Source: Amanita rubescens
Lineage: Eukaryota; Basidiomycota; Agaricomycetes; Agaricales; Amanitaceae
Direction of reading: 5' to 3'
Assembly (NCBI GenBank): GCA_015039365.1
Contig: WION01000573.1
Coordinates: 1-32,153, forward strand
DNA: 32,153 bases
Position 1 is the stretch's first letter, and each line of letters starts with the position of its first letter. Below, in pieces: positions 1 to 9,525 of this stretch. The position numbers and the translations under genes were made by a program. The notes under the pieces are model-generated. The model was given only the letters and a program-made list of their open reading frames with translations, made no database searches and was not told where the DNA came from.

Positions 1-108
1 ACGCTACGAAAGAAGGTAGAGGTTGGATTCGGCGGAGGCAAGGAGATGCCGGGCAGGAAGCGGAAGCTGGATCTGGGTGACATTGAACCTGATGGAGATG
101 AGGAATAG
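1..108 (+). CDS. C-terminal end of an unknown protein (partial)
   Basis: A forward frame is open from the first base and ends in TAG at 106-108, giving about 35 residues. The tail is basic then acidic, with a KEMPGRKRKLDLGD stretch that could act as a nuclear localisation signal and an acidic DGDEE end. It stops about 135 bp upstream of the Rpn9 start on the same strand. Too little is present to name a family. It is called real because it runs cleanly off the window edge and its composition resembles a nuclear protein tail. Confidence 0.5.
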   Translation, partial: TLRKKVEVGFGGGKEMPGRKRKLDLGDIEPDGDEE

Positions 109-244
109 TTCCGGGTGGCAGTGACGAGCTTTGTATCTGATTAGATTGCAATGACGCTGATAAACAGTTACAAATTATAGACGACGCGTCACGTCGTTGT
201 CGAAATGAAATCTGGGCGTGCTAGAGGGTACGCATATACTCACC

Positions 245-1723
245 ATGTCCGTCGACTTTTCAAAGCCACAAAAGCTGGTTCTAGATGAATTTATCAACAC
301 CGCATTGGCAGCGACGCCACAGGAACTACATCCGTTCTTTGAATCATTCCGGACGCTGTATACCCGCAAGTAAGTTTCCTCCCTGAACATGTTGTCAAGA
401 GCCACTTTGATAACATATGCGTATATAGACTATGGCATCAGCTGACACAAAAGCTGTTTACCTTTTTTGCACACCCGGCATCGCAGTCTTACCGGGTCGA
501 TGTCTTTGAGCGGTTCGTCCGAGATTTTGAGCAAAAGATTAATCAACTCCGGTTAGTGGAGATGGGGGTAAAAGTATCAAGAGATATAGACAGTGAATTT
601 CCGTTCTCTCTCCCGCAAAAAAAAAAAAGAGTCCTGATTGTTGTAGACCCGCAGGTACATCTCAGTTTCTTGACATCACTCTTGTCAAGAATCGATACGG
701 ATAAATCGAAAGATGCACACGTGCTTTTGCTGGCGACGATCGCACGTGCCAAGTTGTTGTATGGAGATTTAGAAGGAACGAGAGGTGAGATGGAGAAAGC
801 GTGGGGCGTGTTGGACGCCCTAAATGACGTAGAGCCTGGTGTGAACGCGGCGTACTACGGTCTGGCCGCGGATTACTACAAGGTAAGCGTGCATATGCTT
901 ATCTTGATTTGGTTTATTTAGAGCAGACAGGCAAAGGCAGAATATGCTCCGTATTACAAAAACTCGTTGTTGTACCTTGCATGTGTGGATACGGAAAAGG
1001 ACATGTCGCCCGAGGAGAGGTTATTGCAAGCTCATGACCTAGGCGTATCGGCCTTGTTAGGCGATACGATATACAACTTTGGCGAGTTGGTGCGTCATCT
1101 ACTTTCACGTGGTAAAGATTAGTGATAGAATGTAAGCACAGCTTATGCACCCGATACTGGGGGCGTTGGATGGCACGCCACATGAGTGGATCAAGAAGCT
1201 TCTACTCACATTCAATGAAGGAAGTATAGGCAGGTTCGAAGCGCTGGCACCCTTATTTCCACGTGAGGTAAGAAATGAATGAAACATGAGATCAAAGATG
1301 ACGCACGTTGAATGTTCTAGCCCATACTGCAAGAAAACTATGCATTTTTACGGCAGAAGATCTGCCTCATGGCGCTGATAGAGAGCGTGTTCAAACGAAG
1401 CGCTGATAAGCGGACCATGAGTTTCCAGACGATTGGGGAAGAGACAAGATTGCCCATCGATGAAGTTGAGCATCTTGTGATGAAAGCATTGAGGTACGTG
1501 GGCCGGAACGGCTTATATAGGAGTATTCGCTGATGGCCGTAGTTTGAAACTGATTAGGGGATGGATTGACGAGGTTGAACAACGGGCACAGATTAACTGG
1601 GTTCAACCTCGAGTATTATCGCGAGAGCAGATTGGAGGACTTGGAGGACGACTTGAGCAATGGGTTGGACAACTTGGAAATGTGGAAGGACGAATAGAGG
1701 CAGAAGTACCTGCGAGTAGTTGA
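245..1723 (+). CDS. rpn9: 26S proteasome regulatory subunit Rpn9 (PSMD13)
   Basis: This is a non-ATPase lid subunit of the 19S regulatory particle, a PCI-domain scaffold protein. Seven exons (245-369, 429-592, 647-882, 931-1089, 1142-1267, 1321-1493, 1543-1723) give 387 residues, close to the family's roughly 376-390. Family landmarks in order are KLWHQLTQKLFTFF near the N-terminus, VRDFEQKINQLRLVEMGV, YYKNSLLYLACVD, NFGELLMHP across an intron, and the winged-helix end with EVEHLVMKAL and WIDEVEQRAQINWVQPRVL. The six introns are 48-59 bp. Intron 2 (593-646) contains an A12 run and is stop-free, so a naive reading continues through it. The acceptor at 930 was preferred over 921 because it restores family spacing between the two YYK motifs. 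Confidence 0.95.
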
Positions 1724-1800
1724 GCCTCGTGTAGAAACGCGTGTACACTATTAAACATCACATTGCGATTCATCATCATCCTTTTAACTTATCGCTCAAC

Positions 1801-4800
1801 ATGCCGACGTCGTCGTCTCAGACGCTCAACGATGACTTTCCTGCCCTCAAACATAGGCGCGTCTCCCTTGCTTTACCATCAGCACCTCGTCTAGTCCAGC
1901 CATGGGCATTCAGAGATGATACTTCACTCGACGCTCATCCACAACAACCTTCAGACAAGCGCCCAAAGATCCGAAAGAATTCTTCTCTATCCCCCGCAGA
2001 TGACTTAGACCACCCCCATCCTGAAAAGAAACCAAGGAAAAAGTGGTCACCCGAGGAGACTCAGATGCTCGTCGATGGTTGCCAGCGCGTATGTCCCTCT
2101 TCTACATACTCTCTTCTCTACCTCATCTCTCTTTCTTTAGCACGGCGTTGGCAATTGGAAAACCATCTTAAGCGACCCAGACCTCAAATTCGATAACCGT
2201 TCTCCTGTCGATCTCAAAGACCGGTAATGCCACACCCGCTTATGTTACTCTGCTCCATTGTTTAAACCGAATTTCCAGTTTCCGTACCTACTTTCCCGAT
2301 GCATACAAGCAACATTATCCTAATGCCCGCACCCATCTCTCGAGCAAGGTCCGGTCTATGCTCCCAGACGGCACGCCCCTCTTTGAAAAAACACGGAGCA
2401 AGAAACGTAGACCATTCACAGAAGAAGAGGACCGCGCGCTCAGAGCAGGCTATGAGAAACACGGAACAGTTTGGGCGGCCATTGTCAAAGATCCCATCTT
2501 CCAAGAACAAAACAGGCGGTCTACCGATTTACGCGACAGATTCCGTAACGCTTTCCCTGATCTCTACCAAGCGGCGGGGTATAAGCCACGCAATTCTGCG
2601 CGCAAAAAGCAGTTACAGCACTCGGAACCTCAACAGCCATCTCAAGGGTCTCCCCCGAAAACTCCTATGCGTGCCGCAACGGACGACCAACTCGCCTTGT
2701 CCAGTACCGGTCCTGTCCGCAGCAGAAGGAGATCTCACACTGCTCAGGGGTTGTTCCGAGGCGGAACCAAGAGCGTCCCTCAGAGTACTGCTTGTTCTGA
2801 AGATGAGGATAGCTCGGGTGGCGAAGACGAGAGCGAGCTGGTTTCTAGGCACCCACCCACGCCCGTCTTTGTTGAGAATGTCTCTACAGGCGGTAAAAGG
2901 TACAAAGACAAGAAGAAGAGGCTTTCTATGCTATCGTCTTTTGAGGCCGCCGTCATGGATGATGACGATGAGATGGAAATGGTCACTATTGATCAGTTGA
3001 CGGATCCCCTATTCCTGCCTCCCCCGAATCCCTCCTGGTCCTCACCCAGCACCGATACCCTAGCCAACTCATCTCACGCTTGGTCTTCTCCCGCATCATC
3101 GTCCACGCATATGTCGCCCGACCTCGTCATGTTTTCTTCACAATCTTCTCCTTCCCTCCGCAGGCGCGGTGATGATAGTGTCAGTACAGATGCTCCCACA
3201 AGAAGCTCAAGTTCCGGCCTCAGCAATGCTTCGGCCGCAAGTAGCAACAATATGATTGGCAATTCTGCATGGGGTGCACAAGACTGGTTTTCTCCAAACC
3301 CTCGATTAGATCCAACCGGAGGTGCAGATACGAGCAGCACTTCGTCTGTACTAGATAGCAACAGTGGATTGTTCCCCGCTTCGCCTCTGTCTTTCCTTCA
3401 CAACAATTACCACCTCAGCCAGGGAGTCATGGATCGTTACGATCTCTTTCCTGCCTCGGTGTCCGCCGCAGGTCTCGGTGGCTTCGGTGGTGGCTTGGGT
3501 TCTGGTGCAGCTGGTAGCACCTTAGGGGTCGGTGGCATCAGTGGCGTAGGTGGTGGATCCTGGTTCAATGACTTCTCTTCAGAAATTGGAACCGACACTC
3601 ACTCCACGTTTTCTGATGAGATGTTTCCTCCAACGGGTTTCCGCGGCTTCACACACCACTCTAACTACGCGGGTGACCTTATCTTTGGGGCACGAACTCA
3701 CCAGCCACCGCTTCAAAACTGGTATAGCCCTCTCAGCCTCGGATTTGATTCGTCTTCTGTTGCATCCTCTGGAACAAACGCCAATGCAAGCGGAGAGACT
3801 GAAGCGAATGCCACTTCACGCCCCTCAAGATCTTCGGGTACCTCAGGACTTGGACTATCAGGAGTGTCAGCAGCGCAGGCAAACGGAATACACCCATTGC
3901 AATTGCATACACCTTCTCTTGTTGGAATTGACGATATAGAGCTTGCTGGTATCACCCTCGATGATAGACCTGATACACCGGCGGCCGCTTCGCCGCCATC
4001 AGCACCGAAGGTGTCCTCCCAGACACAGACAGATCCAAGTGGAGTCGAAGTAGAGATGGGCACAGTTACGCAGCAGGACACCTCTAGAAGAAATAATAGC
4101 TGCCAGTTAGGACGAGAACAGGGCCAGAAAGACGATCTACATGAACGTTTCAGTCTTGACGATCTAGTTGATCTTTCTGCGCACGACGATGACGGTGACA
4201 ACCCGGAACACTCGCCATGGAGTATCCAGCAGAGAAACGACAGGTTCAACAGAGAGACAAGTGTTGATGTTGATTTCGACATTGATTTGGAAGACCATAC
4301 GACGCCGCCTGCAACGCCGCTGATTCCGTCTTGCACTTTGAACCTGCGTCGTGCATCACACCATTTCCTGACCCCTGGTGGGTCGGCCCGAATGGGCGGT
4401 AGCGGCCAACACGCGCGATCGATCTCTGTTCCTCCTTCGGAAGCCCGTTCACCCGCATATGCTGTACCTGGCCAATACCACGACTTTACTCCATATCTTC
4501 TTTGTTCTCCGAGACCTCTACGATCTGCAACTCAGCCAGCAGTCTATTCTCAATCGCATTCCCAACCTCACCTTGTGGACAATACGTCATCCAGAACGGC
4601 ACTTTCCAAATCGGACACTGATTTTTCATCCAACCCTGCAACCATCGCCCCTCAGCTTCTCTTGTCATCTGGCTCCATCACATCCGGGCATCCGGACCGA
4701 GTGTCCGCACCACATGGTATCGTGAATGGCATGGGAGGAAATCCGGGCGGTGGGGACGTACCTTACGATCTCCCCTTCTTAGACCTACACTACTATGGTC

Positions 4801-5228
4801 TGGCCAGCGGCAGTCACACCGCAGGGAGCAGCGGGCTTGGCGGTATCGTTTCTGCTGCAGGGATGCTATTTGACGAACCTCTTGGAGAACTGTCGACGAC
4901 CCTCGTGAACACGCCTATGCCATCCTCTTCCTCTTCACAAGCGCTGGACTTGGCGCAGAGCCAAGGTGCGGGGATACGGTACCACGGCGCATCCGATGCC
5001 CAATCGCACGTGGTTCGCACCAGGGATGGCGGTGATAGAAAGCCTGTTGGGTCCCAACCGGTGGAAGGGACGACACCGACGAGGACGACGGCGACACATC
5101 AAAGGCACCATCATCGCGGACAGAGCGTTGCGAGTGTGTGTCCGCAGGATTTGGTGCTCAAGAAGGACAGGGTGGACAACAAGAGAAAGCGGGCGAGTTG
5201 GGATGGGTTTGATGGGGTATATGGGTGA
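1801..5228 (+). CDS. Telobox double-Myb DNA-binding protein (Tay1/Teb1/Mug152-like)
   Basis: Three exons (1801-2088, 2141-2223, 2279-5228) encode 1106 residues. Two Myb/SANT-like repeats lie at about residues 80-137 (starting KKWSPEE) and 167-220 (starting RRPFTEEED). Each ends in a telobox-type helix, VDLKDRFRTYFP and TDLRDRFRNAFP. This paired arrangement is that of Yarrowia Tay1 and S. pombe Teb1/Mug152, which bind telomere-like repeats. The remaining 880 or so residues are low complexity: Ser/Pro-rich, a glycine-rich patch near 3475-3560, acidic runs, and a basic C-terminus (KKDRVDNKRKRASW). The start is the first ATG that leads into the spliced frame. Telomere binding, or regulation through TTAGGG-like promoter motifs, is inferred from the family. 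The long tail makes a regulator possible too. Confidence 0.85.
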
Positions 5229-6220
5229 ACGGTTGAACGAACCCTGGGTAACATGTGCGTGCGTGGTCTTCGCGTGCATGGGGGTGCATCGCTAGTAACG
5301 CTCGAAATGGACGATCTCTTTGCGATTCTCACTCTCTCAAGGGCTTAGGGTATCCGGTAGGCGTGTGTGCGCCGGAAGTCGTGGCTGTGTTGCCGTTTGT
5401 GTGGATGGTCCCAGGTGGACTTTTTGAACGAGCGACGGTACCACCTTGCATTTTCTTTTTTTCTCCCTCTCTTACTGCGTCAAATTATTGTTTTCTTTGT
5501 TTGTTTTTTTGCGCCATATTCTCACTCACATATCAGGATTTCTCAATGATTTTTTTTTTCGTTTTTACATTGTCGATTGTACACGTCGTTTACCACATAT
5601 CAGAAAGAACGAACTCTTAATTTGGCAATTCAGGATTTTTGCCCTTTGCCCTGCAAGTCCCGCGTTGACGTTATCCCCCACTATATATACCGTAAAGCAC
5701 TTGAGCAGAGGTGTGGCCATTGACATAATATTAATAAAACTGCAGTCGTGTTGTTAAAGTTTTCGGTACCGGTACTGATATGGTTTATTCATAGCGTGAC
5801 CCCAAATCCAAAAGTAGAATTCGTTCGCTGATAGCTGACTACGGGTTATCAGATTATGGATTCCATACTGAAAGTTTGAATTGAAACGGGGCTGAATCTC
5901 CGTGACCACCTTTTGTTTCGAATATCGAAGTCCAACGCAAAAATGATCGGCGTTCGCCACCTACCTGGATGGTGTACTAGGGCTCAGCCGCCGGGTTCCT
6001 ACCGGCGCGCTCGTTCACTGTCGGGGTTTTCATCGTCGATTTTTTGGACGAGTATTTTGGGCTCGACTGGTTTGTAAATCGTTGCCAACGAAATGGTGGA
6101 TCGGGATTATAACAGCCGTCTTAGACTGTCGTACTGCAGTGTGATGTCATCTGCGTGATGGTCATTGGCGATCTTTTTGAACGGCAGGGTCGATTCTGAA
6201 TGAATATACATATGTAGTAG

Positions 6221-6251
6221 CGGCGGAGGTTGGCAAAGTCCATGCTTGCAT
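6221..6251. repeat. Dispersed repeat, copy A
   Basis: A 31-bp core starting CGGCGGAGGTTGG is identical to 12561-12591. Weaker similarity extends on both sides, from GATTCTGAAT upstream to CTAGCAAAA downstream, so each copy spans roughly 75 bp. On the reverse strand both cores open with ATGGACTTTGCCAACCTCCG (MDFANLRR), so the repeat may be the shared start of a lost reverse-strand gene family. Confidence 0.75.
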
Positions 6252-6297
6252 AAGTGTAAGCGAATCTAGCAAAATATATCAGTACGTGCCGATTTAT

Positions 6298-6476
6298 TTT
6301 ACTTGAGTACTACTTAGTAGCATATGATGTTCGAATTTTCCCGTGCCCAAATACTTTGAACGTTACTGACTTCGCCACACTGCCCACTGCGACGGCCATC
6401 GCTCTCGTTCATATTCACGCTTTTTTGCATCGTAAATGTTCTGTCTCGGACTGACTGCCTCCCGAAGGTCCAGGCT
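6298..6476 (+). repeat. Diverged 5' copy of the P450-like pseudogene
   Basis: The segment matches about 7857-8022. It is strongest over roughly 82 bp that include CTCTCGTTCATATTCACGC and end CCCGAAGGTCC, with only about seven differences. The ATG of the other copy is lost here (CTGCGACGG in place of ATGCGATGG). About half the differences are silent in the signal-peptide-like frame, which suggests it was coding when duplicated. Together with 7857-8022 it brackets the DUF4419 gene as a direct repeat. Confidence 0.75.
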
Positions 6477-6565
6477 ATGTGACATAATCTTCCATTCCGA
6501 GTCCATGACGACTGCGTGACGAACGGTTAACCCCTAGACCTGTCTACTGGGCTTCACAACGACAA

Positions 6566-7823
6566 ATGAAATCCAATACATCCAACCAAGTAAGCTGTGC
6601 AACCAGCGTCATTTTTGGGGCAAACTGACAAGTTGCTCCAGGTCGTCAGTGCAGACAAACTGAACACGGGCTTCGTGACTGAAGGCTCTGTAACTTTCTC
6701 TCCTGCACCCCATCCACCAATACCTTTTGATCCCTCTGCTGGCCTAAAAAGTGTGCCAAACGAGGACCCTGCGCTGACAATCTTTCGTTGTGTATACCCG
6801 AAATTCGAGCGCAAGAAACAACCAACGGAGCTTCTCCAAACATCGGTGTCGCGAAACACCAGTTTCTTAGATGATGTTATTACCCAAAAGAATGGCTTCG
6901 TTAACACCGTAATCGACGCATACAATACGCATCGTGCACTTATCATAAGGCCAGATGACGTCTGGCTGGCTATCCTTGTCCAGTTCAACTTCTTTGTGAA
7001 TGGCAATGCAGAGCTCCTGCGAAAGAACTTCGTTAGTCATGAAGGGAAAGAGAAGTTAACCGTTACGGCCGTCGGAAACCGCCATTCGGTGGACTTTGCC
7101 GCCTTATCCGCACAAATGACACTGTTAATGGAAAGGAAGATTGTCGATCCCGACCTTCGTGAATGGATCATGCCTACTTTTTCCACCACTAGTGCGACAG
7201 ATAGAACAATCTATGCCATGGTTATGATGGCCTCCATGAAGGCCTATTTTTCATATAAGTTTTCCCTTAGGTGTGGCATTCCTCGAGTCACGTTAGAAGG
7301 AACGAAGAAAGACTGGGAAGAGATGGCGAGCAGGCTGGAGAAACTGGAGGACTACGGCGAAGATGCCAAGTCGTGGTATCGTGTTCTTTGGCCAGTTATT
7401 TCCAGGTTCATCAGTGCGTACGACGACCCAAATAGTCCAGAGCTTCGAGACTTCTGGAACAAAGTTGCCCATTTCGAGGGTGGAGGAAGTGGCCCTACTT
7501 ACCTCTCTGGGTGGATTACAGCCTTTTGCTTCTTTAGTGAAAAAGGGTCACGAGTCGCGCAGCTCACGGGCAAGCAACTTGTGTTGGACGGCGTGTCTTA
7601 TCCAATGATCGACAGCCAAGACGTTCCTGTTGGATTCGCCGAAGTGGATGTTGAACTGGACGACAATGGGGAAAAATTTGAGACTACTATTATCGCCGGT
7701 TCCGTTGGGTCACAGATCTGCATGGGCACAAGTTCCGTTCGGGATGCAATCAGGCCACTACCTGCCTGGTGGTATGCAATTATGGAGGAGGTCAAGCCCG
7801 ACAAAATGCATCGCTTACGATGA
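6566..7823 (+). CDS. DUF4419 domain protein
   Basis: Two exons (6566-6589, 6642-7823) give 401 residues. The first exon has only eight codons (MKSNTSNQ). The 52-bp intron has a CTGAC branch point and a CCAG acceptor, and joining it puts VVSADKLNTGF in frame. Without it the long frame has no ATG at its start. Family-like landmarks are PAPHPPIPFDPSAGLKS, RPDDVWLAILVQFNFFVNGN, LRKNFVSHEGKEKLTV, SGWITAFCFF and LPAWWYAI. DUF4419 proteins are common, often multicopy, in basidiomycetes and have no established biochemical role. The gene sits between two direct copies of a P450-like 5' segment, so it may have arrived or been copied together with that segment. Confidence 0.88.
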
Positions 7824-7932
7824 GCTTTGAAGGGAAGCTGTAGCACCAATACATGTATTTTACTTGAGTGTACGATAGTTGGAATTTCAAGTTTCGCGTG
7901 CTGTCACTGTCAACTGACTTGCCACCGTCACC

Positions 7933-8796
7933 ATGCGATGGCCATCACTCTCGTTCATATTCACGCTCTTTTGCATCGTAAATGTTCTGCCTCGGACCGA
8001 CTGTTTCCCGAAGGTCCCAATTTCAGTGTGGAATGGGCATGTTGATGCAGGAACCCTCTCACCTGCGTCTTTCAAACCTTTCTATGTTCCGCCAGGCGCA
8101 AAAGATTACCCTTCGTCTTCCCCCCTTGTCTTTTACAAAGGCAATTGGTCATACAGCTACTCTCATGAATATGCGTACGCCCCAAACATGCCACCTGGCC
8201 CGCCGACATTGCCGATCATCGGGAATTTGCACTACAGCACGCCTTCACTTGAAGTTCTTAGATTGGGGTGAGTGTGTGATTTTGACGTAATCTTAGCGAA
8301 ACAATACGACGACGTTTTCTCAGTCAAAGTGCTCAACAAGACGATCATCAACTCACCAACGCTCGTCAAAGAGGTCTATGAAAAACACTTTCATTCCAGT
8401 TCTAACCGACCGCACTCTATCATTCAGGAAATGCTAATCCCTGATAGCATGAACCCGGCCACTACTCGTTATGGTGCGATTGCATTAATTTTACCGCATT
8501 CATTTACTCGAGCATTCACAGCAAACGAGGGTTGGAAAGCCTTTCGAAGAGCTGCCGTATTGAATCACGATAACATGAAGCGGTTGGCACCTTACCAAGA
8601 GGCGGAGCAGCTATTTTCGGTAATTTGGCGCCTGCTAACACACACAGTGGCTTCCCGCGATAGGGCGCTTTACGACATCGTTCGCCATGGGTATTGTCTA
8701 CGGGACTCGTGGAGCGACGTTGGAGTCTAAATATGTTGCCGCTTTCCGCCACGTACATCCCCAGTTCATGAGCATCTTTGACTTCGGGAAGGCTCC
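7933..8796 (+). pseudogene. Truncated cytochrome P450-like pseudogene
   Basis: The first frame opens with a hydrophobic signal-like stretch (MRWPSLSFIFTLFCIVNVL) and reaches the P450 proline-rich hinge PPGPPTLPIIGN near 8191. Further recognisable P450 pieces follow in different frames: YDDVFSVKVLNKTI, KEVYEKHFHSSSNRP, WKAFRRAA (after a likely intron at 8474-8521), LNHDNMKRLAPYQEAEQ, FAMGIVYGTRG, and FMSIFDFGKAP ending at a TGA near 8797. A frame break lies near 8270, and a frame change with apparent loss of the usual RTTTS stretch lies near 8685. The I-helix, ExxR and heme-Cys regions are absent. The break coincides with a short hairpin at 8797-8819. Confidence 0.8.
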
Positions 8797-8819
8797 TTGA
8801 TACCTTTCAATGGTATCAA
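8797..8819. repeat. Short perfect hairpin at the P450 break
   Basis: TTGATACC (8797-8804) and GGTATCAA (8812-8819) are perfect inverted repeats around a 7-nt loop. They lie exactly where recognisable P450 coding ends. This could mark a rearrangement junction, but an 8-bp stem can also occur by chance. Confidence 0.5.
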
Positions 8820-8940
8820 AGCTTCGGTAGCCGAGCCAGTTGAACGGTGGCAGCTTTGACACTTTGGCGGCTCGCAGTTTAGTATGTGTAGACGTAACTC
8901 TTGGTTTTCCGGTCATGGTGGAGGCTCCCACACGACGAAA

Positions 8941-9300
8941 TGTAGCACCAGTATCGCCGGCAGCGCTGGCAGGCCGTCGTGTCGCTTCAGCTGCCTTCGT
9001 AGCAACGGCTTTCGCACTAAACCGACCGTGTTATAGGTCGCCCAACAGTACGGGGTGCCGTAATTGAAGGGCTAGACCGTAGTACCAGTAGTTGTACTAG
9101 TCGTAGCCGTACTACTAGTCGTTCACGAACCTTTAACCGATGCAGCCAAAGTTGCCAAACTAGTGTGACTGACGGTATTTCGTGTGCTAGTCGTCGACCG
9201 AGGAGTAATGGCCTTGGTCGTTCGACTGGGTAAAGCTTTGGCTCGATAGTTAGGCAGGCGGTTACTGTAGTTGGGCCTATTTGCTACATATCTGAGTCTG
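8941..9300. other. Stretch with RIP-like or strand-inverted dinucleotide skew
   Basis: By hand count there are about 31 TpA against 10 ApT, and about 40 CpA+TpG against 60 ApC+GpT. The extreme part is 9061-9180, with 14 TpA, 3 ApT, and 12 against 25. TAG and CTAG triplets are very dense near 9070-9120. CpG is retained and overall GC is near half. No gene can be supported here. The skew fades after about 9300. Confidence 0.6.
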
Positions 9301-9525
9301 AAAGGGACGGCAGCACGCGAATGGATGAACGATCGTTGGAGACGAGAACCGTTATAAGATTTGGAAACAAAAGAGTAGCAACGACTCACGAGTCAACAAA
9401 CAGGACAGACTTTTTCTCAGCAACGCTCAGCGCTCAGCCGTGGGCCGGCCCGTGGCAGCAGAAGCGTTGTGGGGATATATAATTAAATATCTTCGTTTTA
9501 AAGACAGCTTTATAAACAAGTAGAA

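Larger units (their letters stand above)
5229..6565. other. Intergenic region with decayed sequence
   Basis: No intact gene is seen. The first 400 bp are T-rich and look like the 3' UTR of the double-Myb gene. Further on are a dispersed repeat (6221-6251 core) and a diverged copy of the 5' end of the P450-like pseudogene (about 6298-6476). Both are listed separately. Confidence 0.6.

Noticed and set aside
3713..4336. Long reverse-strand open frame (207 codons) inside the double-Myb gene
   Set aside because: It is antisense to a well-supported coding exon, is Ser/Cys-rich low complexity, and has no domain. It is a shadow of the forward codons.
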